A stretch of DNA of 64,000 bases from Phycisphaerae bacterium (lineage in GTDB: Bacteria; Planctomycetota; Phycisphaerae; UBA1845), in the NCBI GenBank assembly GCA_029260215.1, contig JAJDDQ010000067.1, positions 62,001 through 126,000 on the forward strand, read 5' to 3'. A program made the translations under genes and the position numbers. Shown here in pieces: positions 1-6,674 of this stretch (its first letter is position 1; each line of letters starts with the position of its first letter). The notes beneath the pieces are model-generated. The model searched no databases. It was given only the letters and a program-made list of their open reading frames with translations, and was not told where the DNA came from.

Positions 1-90
1 CGAATCATCGAGCCGGTCGGGGCGTATCAATCGCCCCGATCGACCGGGAATACCCTATCGCTTTGTCACAACTCAATTGACCGGTTTGGA

Positions 91-146
91 GAAGTCGAAT
101 CCGAAAGACTATTCGACTCCCCCACCTCTGAAGAGGTGGGGCACCC
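91..146. repeat. Palindromic interspersed repeat (family A)
   Basis: Contains a perfect 10-bp stem, CCCCACCTCT (120-129) pairing with AGAGGTGGGG (132-141) over a 2-base loop, followed by GCACCC. The segment starting with GAAGTCGAATCC is found again, in reverse orientation and diverged, at 5562-5650. Positions 1-192 show no gene; the rest of the ATP synthase operon presumably lies beyond the left edge. Confidence 0.7.
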
Positions 147-192
147 ACAAACCCGTGCCACATTTTTTCAGCGGCCTGCCAAGCCGATACGA

Positions 193-549
193 CTAAAGAA
201 CCGCGAGCAGACCGACGACGACCGCGAACAACGTCGCGCCTTCGATCATCGCGGCTGTGATAATCATGGCTGTGCTGATATTGCCCGCGACCTCAGGCTG
301 GCGGGCCATGGATTCCACCGCACTGCCACCGATACGGGCGATGCCGGCAGCGCCGCCCATGACAACCAGACCCGCACCGATCGCACCGCCGAGCTTGCGC
401 GCACCGTCGGTGGTCAGGAACGTGGCGTGCTCGCCGCCCGCGTCGCCATGATCGCCGTCACCCTGGGCCATCGCAACGTCCGCACCGGCCAACAGGTAGC
501 CGACCGCGAGGAGGGCCAACATCCACTTGCTTGTTCTCTTGCTGTTCAT
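193..549 (-). CDS. atpE: ATP synthase F0 subunit c with N-terminal signal peptide
   Basis: Proton-carrying ring subunit of F-type ATP synthase in the inner membrane. The 118-residue product is longer than the usual 70-90 residues: residues 1-29 form a signal peptide (KRTSK, hydrophobic stretch, AMA-Q cleavage site), then a glycine-rich helix 1 (about 52-75), the polar loop RQPE (83-86) and helix 2 with the ion-binding carboxylate Glu103 in MIEGA. The residues following Glu103 do not look like the Na+ signature, so H+ coupling is inferred. The ATG at 549 was chosen over an upstream in-frame ATG because it begins the signal peptide and has GGAG about 11 bases before it. It is the fourth gene of an atpZ-atpI-atpB-atpE order, but 313 bp of repeat-rich DNA separate it from atpB. 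Confidence 0.93.
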   Translation of the reverse strand: MNSKRTSKWMLALLAVGYLLAGADVAMAQGDGDHGDAGGEHATFLTTDGARKLGGAIGAGLVVMGGAAGIARIGGSAVESMARQPEVAGNISTAMIITAAMIEGATLFAVVVGLLAVL

Positions 550-680
550 TTCTGCACAAACTCCAACGCGGCAAACCCGTAGGGGTGGCTCGCCAAATCC
601 TTTCGCCATCGCAGTCACGCCTTACGACCCAGATGCCCTACAACTTCCCGGGCATGGCGAATCTCTAAAAATTTCGGTTT

Positions 681-765
681 GTTGAAGAAGGTGTGGCACG
701 GGTTTTCAACCCGTGTCTTGCCGAGTTAAGACCCGGTGCCACATTCAGTCCCTGGCTTCTTCAAC
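681..765. repeat. Large compound palindrome in the atpB-atpE gap (family D)
   Basis: Outer arms GTTGAAGAAG (681-690) and CTTCTTCAAC (756-765) are perfect inverted complements. Inside is the hairpin CACGGGTT/AACCCGTG (697-715) and a second half-palindrome ending GGTGCCAC. It lies inside the transcribed gap of the atp operon, so it could act as an RNA processing, stabilising or attenuating element upstream of atpE; this role is inference. A related copy is at 3719-3786. Confidence 0.65.
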
Positions 766-810
766 AGCTTCCTAACGTATTATCGCTCCTGAATCTGATC
801 GCTTACTCCG

Positions 811-846
811 TCCGCTCCCTTACGGTCGCGGCTCTGAAAGAGCGAA
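811..846. repeat. Palindromic repeat, short copy (family E)
   Basis: CGCTC (813-817) pairs with GAGCG (840-844) around GTCGCGGC. A longer member is at 5445-5500 and a third lies inside the spermidine-synthase-like gene at 19056-19100. This copy sits just downstream of the atpB stop codon. Confidence 0.5.
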
Positions 847-862
847 ACCTTGCGACCCTGCG

Positions 863-1723
863 CTAGTGCGTACCCTCCGCGTGCCCGTGGTCGTCGTCGT
901 GATGGAACACGGTCGACATGCCAATGAACAACGTCGTCAGGAACGTAAAGATGAACGCCTGCAAAAAGGCGACAAATATCTCAAGCATGAAAATGGCAGT
1001 GCTGCCCAAAATCACGGGGACCGCGATCGCAAGCCCCCCGCCCGTGCCCATCGAGGTGCCCGCTGCCAGAATGAAACTCAACAGCACCGCCAGCAAAATG
1101 TGGCCGGCCATCATGTTGGCAAACAAACGCACCGCCAGCGCAAAAATCTTGGCCACAAGCCCGATGAGCTCCACCGGAACAAGCAGCGGAGCCAGCGCGA
1201 TCGGCCCAGGGCAAAAATGGGCGATGTAATGCATCCCGCCCAGCCTCAAACCGTTGACGACCATCATCAGCATAGTGCAAACCGCAAGCGTGCCGGTAAC
1301 CCAAATGTTGGCGGTGGCTGTGCCTCCCACGCCCAGCCCGCCAAGCCACTTGGTGACCGGATCGAGCGGAAGCAGGCCCAGAACGTTGATCGTCAGAATG
1401 AAAAAGAAGACGGACCAAATGTAACCGATGAAGCGATCGGTGTGCTCACCGAGATTCGGTTCCGCAACTTCCTTACGCAGGTACGCGCAGATGGACTCGA
1501 TGAAATTCCCGAAACCCTTCGGGGTCATACTCTCGACATCGCCTGTTCCGCGACGCTTCCGAACCGCGCCGGGAAGAATCAGAATCAGAATCAGCGCAGC
1601 CGCGATCATCATCACGATGTGATTGCTGAGCAGCGTGAACTCGAAACCGCCGACGGTGATCGTGCGGTAGGCATGCTGAACAACGTGGTGCAGAGGATCG
1701 GACGATGCAAGCAAGTGAGTCAT
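863..1723 (-). CDS. atpB: ATP synthase F0 subunit a
   Basis: Forms the proton half-channels against the c-ring. The 286-residue polytopic protein carries the essential arginine at Arg199 in LAVRLFANMMAGH, equivalent to Arg210 of the E. coli subunit, followed by the conserved long hydrophobic helices and a His/Asp-rich C-terminal tail (HHDDDHGHAEGTH). The start at 1723 overlaps the stop of the upstream gene as ATGA, a strong sign of translational coupling; an upstream in-frame extension would lie wholly inside that gene. Its 3' end runs into a family E repeat. Confidence 0.96.
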   Translation of the reverse strand: MTHLLASSDPLHHVVQHAYRTITVGGFEFTLLSNHIVMMIAAALILILILPGAVRKRRGTGDVESMTPKGFGNFIESICAYLRKEVAEPNLGEHTDRFIGYIWSVFFFILTINVLGLLPLDPVTKWLGGLGVGGTATANIWVTGTLAVCTMLMMVVNGLRLGGMHYIAHFCPGPIALAPLLVPVELIGLVAKIFALAVRLFANMMAGHILLAVLLSFILAAGTSMGTGGGLAIAVPVILGSTAIFMLEIFVAFLQAFIFTFLTTLFIGMSTVFHHDDDHGHAEGTH

Positions 1724-2151
1724 CTTTCGACTTGACTCCGCGATGAAGACATATTCAAAATCCGAACCGCATAGGCGGTATCCACGCCAAGGCCGACGAC
1801 GTACGCAATCCCAACCCAGACGAGCAGCGGCCCCTTCTCGAACCACCCGCTCAACGCCATCGACAAGGACAGAATTAGTACCACGAACATGCGCAACGCC
1901 GTTGACATCAGCACGGCGTTCAGTTGCGACGCGGGTTCACGTCGGACAGCCGCACAGATTGGGGCGGCACCGATCAAGGTCGCGATCCACGAAATCCCGC
2001 AGCCGACGAACATCGCGTTCACACCGCGCTGCTCGGCCAGCCGTCTGGTCGGCACGTATCCGAGGGCGACCAAGGCTGCGACCGTGGAAATCCCAATCGC
2101 CGCGAAGCGAAGGTAGAGATTCAGGAAACTGGTGGGAGAATTGGCTGTCAT
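1720..2151 (-). CDS. atpI: ATP synthase subunit I-like membrane protein
   Basis: A 143-residue protein with about four predicted membrane helices (roughly 14-34, 46-68, 80-102, 110-132). It sits between an AtpZ-like gene and atpB, the position usually held by AtpI, an assembly factor that helps form the c-ring. Sequence similarity to AtpI is weak by eye, so the call rests mainly on topology and operon position. The ATG at 2151 overlaps the preceding stop as TGATG; an in-frame GTG one codon upstream is possible. It is coupled to atpB by an ATGA overlap. Confidence 0.75.
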   Translation of the reverse strand: MTANSPTSFLNLYLRFAAIGISTVAALVALGYVPTRRLAEQRGVNAMFVGCGISWIATLIGAAPICAAVRREPASQLNAVLMSTALRMFVVLILSLSMALSGWFEKGPLLVWVGIAYVVGLGVDTAYAVRILNMSSSRSQVER

Positions 2152-2411
2152 CACTCTTGATGCTTGTCGCGGTCGGTCGGTTCTTTTTTTTCGTATTGCT
2201 TAAAGGCCGACAATGATGCTTTCACAAGATTGTACATTCCACCGACAAGACCGAGAACCATGCCGATCAGGATGCCCCAGGGGGCTGTCTCCCATCGCGA
2301 ATCCACCCACCAGCCGATCAGAACAAATCCGCCGACCGCGCCGGCGAACTCGACACCCACTCCGAGGTGTCGTGTCCAGGGTGGCGTTTTTTGGGGGCCT
2401 GTCTCGCCCAT
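2151..2411 (-). CDS. atpZ: AtpZ/AtpI-family protein, first gene of the atp operon
   Basis: Small membrane protein (86 residues from ATG 2411) with two helices: VEFAGAVGGFVLIGWWVDS and GILIGMVLGLVGGMYN, the typical AtpZ/ATPase_gene1 pattern with G-x-x-x-G-W-x-x-D between the helices. AtpZ-type proteins are reported to act with AtpI in c-ring assembly or cation transport; the role here is inferred from position. A longer start at 2474 exists but its GGAGG directly abuts the ATG, leaving no spacing. It leads the operon and is divergent from asd. Confidence 0.8.
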   Translation of the reverse strand: MGETGPQKTPPWTRHLGVGVEFAGAVGGFVLIGWWVDSRWETAPWGILIGMVLGLVGGMYNLVKASLSAFKQYEKKEPTDRDKHQE

Positions 2412-2520
2412 CGATGCAGCGTCCGGTTCCGTTAATGGCGTCCAAACTCTTCGCGGCCAGTCGCCCGCCTGCATCCTCCGACGAATCCTGACACGGGGCG
2501 GTAGTCTAGCAACCTTCACG

Positions 2521-2650
2521 AAGGGCAGTCAACCCTTGGTAAATTATAGTTTTTTGAGGCGTTTTGGCCGATTCACACTAAGCAAATTGACAATGGATCG
2601 GACGCTAACTACTTTGTATTCTGCGGCAGAAGTCGTGTGTTTTTCGGGAC
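2521..2650. promoter_or_regulatory. Divergent intergenic region between atp operon and asd
   Basis: The AT-rich stretch contains TATAAT on the minus strand (2548-2543) suited to the atp operon, a small hairpin AAGGG/CCCTT (2521-2536), and TTGACA on the plus strand (2587-2592) toward asd. No partner box sits at ideal spacing, so these are candidate elements only. Confidence 0.3.
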
Positions 2651-2656
2651 CACCTT

Positions 2657-3676
2657 ATGATCGATCATTTGGCCATCATCGGAGCGACCGGCGTTGTCGG
2701 GCGCGAAGTCATCGATCTGGTGCGGGAACGGTCGTTCCCAGCCGGGCGTATTGCGCTTTTCGCGTCGCCGCGTTCCGCCGGTGAGAAAATGAACGTCAAC
2801 GGTCGCGAACTCATCGTGGAAGCCATCCACGAAGACAAACTCTCCGACGTCGATATCGCGATTTTCAGTGCGGGCACGCCGGTCAGTGAGGAATTCGCAC
2901 CGGTCATCACGCGAAACGGCGGCGTGGTGGTGGACAACTCGTCCGCGTTTCGCATGACGCCCGACGTGCCGCTGGTCATCCCCGAAATCAACGCAGACGA
3001 CATCGCAACGCACAAAGGCATCGTGGCCAACCCCAACTGCACCACGATCATGATGCTGATGGCCGTCGCTCCGATTCACCGAAAATTCCCGATCAAGAGG
3101 ATCGTGGTCAGCACCTATCAAGCCGCGAGCGGAGCAGGCCTGGCCGCCATGAACGAACTGCGTACGCAAACACGCGACGTGCTGGACGGCCGAGAAGCGG
3201 TTCCGAAACAGTTCCCGCACCCCATCGCGTTCAATCTTTTCGCGCACGACTCCGCCACAGCGGAAAACGGGTACAACGGCGAGGAAAACAAAGTTGTGGC
3301 TGAGACGCGGAAAATCCTGCATGAGCCGGAGATGGCCGTCGCGGTGACCTGCGTACGCGTGCCCGTCCTGCGTGCCCACAGCGAATCGATCAACCTGGAA
3401 TTCCACGAGCCGGTCTCGTGCGAAGATGTGCGGGCGATCTTCACCGACTGCCCCGGAACGCGACTGGTCGATGATCGCGCGGAATCACATTTCCCCATGC
3501 CCGTCGAAGCCAGCGGAAAAGATGACGTTTTCGTTGGGCGCATTCGCCAGGACATCAGTCTGCCTGACGGTCGCGGCGTTGAGCTGTTCGTCTGCGGGGA
3601 TCAGATTCGCAAGGGTGCAGCCCTCAACGCGCTCCAAATCGCCGAGCGGCTGGTCGAAATCGCCGCCGCGACATAA
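2657..3676 (+). CDS. asd: Aspartate-semialdehyde dehydrogenase
   Basis: NADPH-dependent reduction of aspartyl phosphate to aspartate semialdehyde, the branch point to lysine/diaminopimelate, threonine and methionine. The 339-residue length is normal for the bacterial enzyme. Visible motifs: N-terminal GATGVVG nucleotide loop (9-15), the nucleophile Cys128 in ANPNCTT, and the acid/base His241 in RVPVLRAHSE. The N-terminus begins five residues before the Rossmann strand, supporting the start. It is monocistronic and convergent with yajC, separated by a hairpin-rich repeat that may serve as a two-way terminator. Confidence 0.97.
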   Translation: MIDHLAIIGATGVVGREVIDLVRERSFPAGRIALFASPRSAGEKMNVNGRELIVEAIHEDKLSDVDIAIFSAGTPVSEEFAPVITRNGGVVVDNSSAFRMTPDVPLVIPEINADDIATHKGIVANPNCTTIMMLMAVAPIHRKFPIKRIVVSTYQAASGAGLAAMNELRTQTRDVLDGREAVPKQFPHPIAFNLFAHDSATAENGYNGEENKVVAETRKILHEPEMAVAVTCVRVPVLRAHSESINLEFHEPVSCEDVRAIFTDCPGTRLVDDRAESHFPMPVEASGKDDVFVGRIRQDISLPDGRGVELFVCGDQIRKGAALNALQIAERLVEIAAAT

Positions 3677-3718
3677 GCGTGGCAGCCCATCATTCTGTCG
3701 AAAAACACAGGCTTTCCA

Positions 3719-3786
3719 TGTGGCACCGGTTTTCAACCGGTGCAAACAACGAGGCCTACACGGGTTGGAAACCCGTGCCACACTTG
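3719..3786. repeat. Double-hairpin repeat between convergent genes (family D)
   Basis: Two adjacent stems, GCACCGGTT/AACCGGTGC and CACGGGTT/AACCCGTG, flanked by GTGGCAC and GTGCCACAC. It lies between the ends of asd and yajC and could terminate transcription from both sides. It is related to 681-765. Confidence 0.65.
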
Positions 3787-3815
3787 TTGAGCAGGCTGAC
3801 CCGGCGACGTGCCGC

Positions 3816-4169
3816 TCAACTCCGCTGCATCTGTGCCTGATCCAGGTCTTCGTCGGAACGGATGACCTGCTGGATGGACCGCCGAATAAACGTCATCCGC
3901 GTATTCGTGTTCTCATCCACCTTGAGCGTGATCTGGTTGTCCTTGACCGCCACAATCGTGCCGATCACCCCGCCGATGGTCATGACGCGGTCGTTCTTGG
4001 CCAGGTTGTTGAGCAAGTCCTCTTTTTTCTGGCGTTCTCGCTTCTGTGTGCGGTGCGTCATAAAAAAGAACACGCCAACGAAGAGAAGCATTCCGATAAT
4101 CAGTTTTCCGCCGCCGGGGGGTGGCGCAGCCGGAGTGCCCTGTGCGAGTAAAAGTATTTGCGCGATCAT
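3816..4169 (-). CDS. yajC: Preprotein translocase accessory subunit YajC
   Basis: Single-pass subunit of the SecDF-YajC complex. The 117-residue protein has a Pro/Gly-rich N-terminus, one helix (about 22-37: LIIGMLLFVGVFFFMTHR), then the conserved motif RERQKKEDLLNNLAKNDRVM and the GGVIGTIVAVKDN beta region. The start at 4169 has GGGAG with a 5-base spacer. It lies 14 bp downstream of tgt, the classic tgt-yajC pairing, but secD and secF are not present, since the next gene is the convergent asd. Confidence 0.93.
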   Translation of the reverse strand: MIAQILLLAQGTPAAPPPGGGKLIIGMLLFVGVFFFMTHRTQKRERQKKEDLLNNLAKNDRVMTIGGVIGTIVAVKDNQITLKVDENTNTRMTFIRRSIQQVIRSDEDLDQAQMQRS

Positions 4170-4183
4170 GTCGGCTCCCGAGT

Positions 4184-5335
4184 TCAGCCCTTGCCCGCTC
4201 CAAGTCGGACGATGGGGAATTCGTGTGGGATTCTCTCCAGTTCTCCGCTTGGAATCAACTCGCGCATCCGTTTCATCAGACGCTGGAAAAAATACAGGTT
4301 GTGAATCGTTGTCAGGATCGGCCCCAGCATCTCGCCCGCGATGAACAAATGACGCACGTAACCCCTTGAAAACCCGGCACAAGTCGGGCAGATGCACCCT
4401 TCCTCGATCGGCTGATCCGACAGGCGGTGGGCTTCGTTTCTCATTTTCAAAGGCCCAGCCGCCGTGAAAGCGTAGGCGTTTCGCCCGTTTCGCGTGGGCA
4501 GCACGCAGTCGAACATGTCGATACCCTTGCGGACGGACGCGTACAAATCGCGCGGCATGCCCACGCCCATGAGGTAGCGAGGCCTCTCCACGGGCAGGTG
4601 ACCGGTCAGCCCGTCGAGCACGTCGATCATCTCCTCGTGCGATTCGCCCACGGACAGCCCCCCCACCGCGTAGCCGTCGAAGCCGATCTCCACAAGCCGC
4701 TCGGCGCAACGGATTCGCTGCTCAAGGTCCGTCCCGCCCTGCACAATACCGAACAGCCACTGGTCCTCGCGCTGGTGGGCATCCTTGCTCTGCCGCGCCC
4801 AGCGCATGGTGCGCTCGACGGCGACTACGAGCGTCTCATGATCGCACGGCAGGGGCGGGCACTGATCGAAGGCCATGATGATGTCCGCGCCCAGCTTGTT
4901 CTGAATGCCGATCGAGGTGGCAGCGTCCAACCGCATGCGCGCGCCGTCGATGTGCGATTGAAAATCGACACCGTCGTCGTCGATGCGATTGATCTTGGCC
5001 AGCGAGAACACCTGAAAGCCGCCGCTGTCGGTCAGCATAGGCCTCAGCCAGCCAGAGAATTTTTGCAGCCCGCCAAGTTGCTCGACGACATCGGCTGACG
5101 GGCGCAGTTGCAGGTGATAGGTATTGCCCAGAACGATCTGCGCACCGGAATCCGCCACCTGATCGGGCGTGACGCCCTTGACCGTGCCGGCGGTCCCGAC
5201 GGGCATGAACGCGGGCGTGTCGATGAGGCCTCTGGGCGTGACGATCTGCCCGCGGCGCGCTTTCGACTGGGAATCCTGATGTAAAACTGTGAATGAAAAC
5301 AAGTCGCAATCAACCCGGCTGTCGTGAATTTCCAC
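4184..5335 (-). CDS. tgt: Queuine tRNA-ribosyltransferase
   Basis: Exchanges guanine 34 for preQ1 in GUN-anticodon tRNAs. The 383-residue protein has the substrate-binding Asp103 in MLTDSGGFQVFS, the nucleophile Asp276 in GIDMFDCVLPTRNGR, the GIVQGG motif near 196-201 and the zinc site Cys314, Cys316, Cys319 and His345. All catalytic and metal residues of the bacterial enzyme are present. The first ATG is used because no other in-frame ATG precedes the core strand. It forms an operon with yajC. Confidence 0.97.
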   Translation of the reverse strand: MEIHDSRVDCDLFSFTVLHQDSQSKARRGQIVTPRGLIDTPAFMPVGTAGTVKGVTPDQVADSGAQIVLGNTYHLQLRPSADVVEQLGGLQKFSGWLRPMLTDSGGFQVFSLAKINRIDDDGVDFQSHIDGARMRLDAATSIGIQNKLGADIIMAFDQCPPLPCDHETLVVAVERTMRWARQSKDAHQREDQWLFGIVQGGTDLEQRIRCAERLVEIGFDGYAVGGLSVGESHEEMIDVLDGLTGHLPVERPRYLMGVGMPRDLYASVRKGIDMFDCVLPTRNGRNAYAFTAAGPLKMRNEAHRLSDQPIEEGCICPTCAGFSRGYVRHLFIAGEMLGPILTTIHNLYFFQRLMKRMRELIPSGELERIPHEFPIVRLGAGKG

Positions 5336-5444
5336 GCCCGCACGCCACGCGCAGGCCGACGAAACATCATCGATCGGAAATGAATTTCGGGCAAGGGAGG
5401 TGGGGGCGGTTCAGGATTCCTGTTGGGAGGCACGACATCGCAAA

Positions 5445-5500
5445 CCGCTCCCTTCGTGCTCCCGCATTGGTCGCTCTCAGGGTCGCGGCCTGAAAGAGCG
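5445..5500. repeat. Palindromic repeat, long copy (family E)
   Basis: Positions 5445-5489 are identical over 45 bases to the reverse complement of 19056-19100, which lies inside a coding sequence. The unit ends with GAGCG (5496-5500), pairing with CGCTC near its start. The tgt-PilZ gap (5336-5675) holds only this and the next repeat. Confidence 0.75.
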
Positions 5501-5561
5501 GACGAAACCTACGAGACAACCTGTGACCACGCACCAGTGCTCTGTCACGCCTGAAACGACG

Positions 5562-5650
5562 GTTGGGTGCCCCACCTCTTCAGAGATGGGGAAGTCTCGA
5601 ATAGTCCTTGGATTCGACTCCCCCACGGCTAAAGCCGTGGGGCACCCAAC
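5562..5650. repeat. Two-hairpin repeat (family A)
   Basis: Hairpin 1 spans 5570-5591 (CCCCACCTC...GATGGGG). Hairpin 2 has perfect arms CCCCACGGCT (5621-5630) and AGCCGTGGGG (5633-5642). The spacer TCGAATAGTCCTTGGATTCG is shared, inverted and diverged, with 91-146. Confidence 0.7.
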
Positions 5651-5675
5651 CCGTCAATTGATTCGTGACCATGCA

Positions 5676-6011
5676 CTAGGATTCTTCGATGGCACTAACG
5701 CCGATCCTGAATCCGCCGACGGTCGGCGTGCCGCGACGTACGACGAAATCTTCGTAGTCATCCGCGTCGAAGGCAAAACGAATGCCGACACGCTCGTCTA
5801 CGCCGAATTCCCGACGCGCGAGAAAGCCGATCCCCGATTGCGACACGTCGAAAGCTGAAACAAGAATCGACTGCCCGTCGGCGCGGAGGACGTCGAGCTG
5901 GGCCTTGGCCCGCAAATTCGTGCGGTACTCTTTCCGCTTGGAGAGATACGGATCCTGACTGCCGGGCAGTTGTTGCAGCCTGGGAATAACGTTGTGCGAT
6001 GGTTCAACCAT
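5676..6011 (-). CDS. PilZ domain protein
   Basis: A 111-residue single-domain protein with the two c-di-GMP contact motifs of PilZ: RxxxR as RTNLR (30-34) and DxSxxG as DVSQSG (55-60). It probably binds cyclic di-GMP in the cytoplasm; its partner is unknown, though a Tad pilus and surface proteins lie elsewhere in the window. The start at 6011 was chosen because further upstream the open frame is translated repeat DNA (6057-6178) and not protein-like. It is monocistronic. Confidence 0.85.
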   Translation of the reverse strand: MVEPSHNVIPRLQQLPGSQDPYLSKRKEYRTNLRAKAQLDVLRADGQSILVSAFDVSQSGIGFLARREFGVDERVGIRFAFDADDYEDFVVRRGTPTVGGFRIGVSAIEES

Positions 6012-6056
6012 TGGAATCCGTTTCTTACTCTTCCATCCCACTTGCGAAGGGGACAA

Positions 6057-6178
6057 TTCTTTCCCCCCTTGCAAAGGGGGGAAACAGGGGGGTCTGGACC
6101 AAAGTAACGGTTCACCCCGCAAGAAGAAGCTCCCCCAGCCCCTCCTTCGCAAGAAAGGGAGGAAGAAGGCGGCCGTGC
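6057..6178. repeat. Interspersed GC-rich repeat (family B, copy 1)
   Basis: About 120 bp with two hairpins: CCCCCCTTGC/GCAAAGGGGGG near 6063-6081 and CCCTCCTTCGC/...AGGGAGG near 6139-6163, joined by a spacer with GCAAGAAGAA. Other copies are at 35241-35402, 52536-52706 and 62908-63055, all in intergenic DNA. It falls between the PilZ gene and family C repeat 1. Confidence 0.8.
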
Positions 6179-6356
6179 GAAACCGTCTCACCCCAATGAC
6201 GTTTCCCGCCGTCCGCAGTTCAACCGCAGAACACCGTATCAATCCCCCGCACACCGCCACGCGGTATAGCCAGCATGCGATTGTAACAACCGCGATGTCC
6301 GAGGGCACGCCTTTTTCGACGTTACCGGTCGCTATACCGCCGGCAGACCGTTGAAA

Positions 6357-6446
6357 AAGTGTGGCACGGTCTCCTGGCAAAGCCGGGAGGCCGTGGTCGC
6401 TACAGATTCAACGGCCTGGCCACGCCAGACCGTGCCACCCAACTCA
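6357..6446. repeat. Long inverted repeat (family C, copy 1)
   Basis: Outer arms GTGGCACGGTCT (6361-6372) and AGACCGTGCCAC (6427-6438) are perfect complements. Inner arms contain AGGCCGTGG and AACGGCCTGG. It sits just after the stop of the DUF5989 gene and may form its 3' end. Relatives are at 8978-9076, 48995-49076 and 50224-50336. Confidence 0.75.
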
Positions 6447-6468
6447 TCGAATGAGTTATGCCAGAGCC

Positions 6469-6627
6469 CTAAAACAGCGGATACAGAAACGGAGCCAGCG
6501 GTGAACTCGACGCGAAGACGATCAACAGGCCGACGATCAGGAGCACGGCGATCAGCGGAATCATCCACCACTTCTTCTCCTGCCGCACGAAGAGGAAGAA
6601 CTCTTTGACAATGGATTGCTTGGCCAT
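6469..6627 (-). CDS. DUF5989 (SxtK-like) single-helix miniprotein
   Basis: A 52-residue protein reading MAKQSIVKEFFLFVRQ at its start, then KKWW, one strongly hydrophobic helix (about 22-39) and the tail SPLAPFLYPLF. This is the pattern of DUF5989/SxtK miniproteins, which are repeatedly encoded next to NodU/CmcH-type carbamoyltransferases, including in the saxitoxin cluster. It follows the carbamoyltransferase by 47 bp on the same strand. The function is unknown; a membrane partner of the carbamoyltransferase is an inference. Confidence 0.85.
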   Translation of the reverse strand: MAKQSIVKEFFLFVRQEKKWWMIPLIAVLLIVGLLIVFASSSPLAPFLYPLF

Positions 6628-6674
6628 TTGATGATCGATCCGTTCGATATCGCCCCGAGGAAAACCCGGGCGTG

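Noticed and set aside
4184-5335. tgt as part of the radical SAM operon's tRNA modification
   Set aside because: It lies about 50 kb away with the normal partner yajC; no link beyond a loose resemblance of the radical SAM enzyme.
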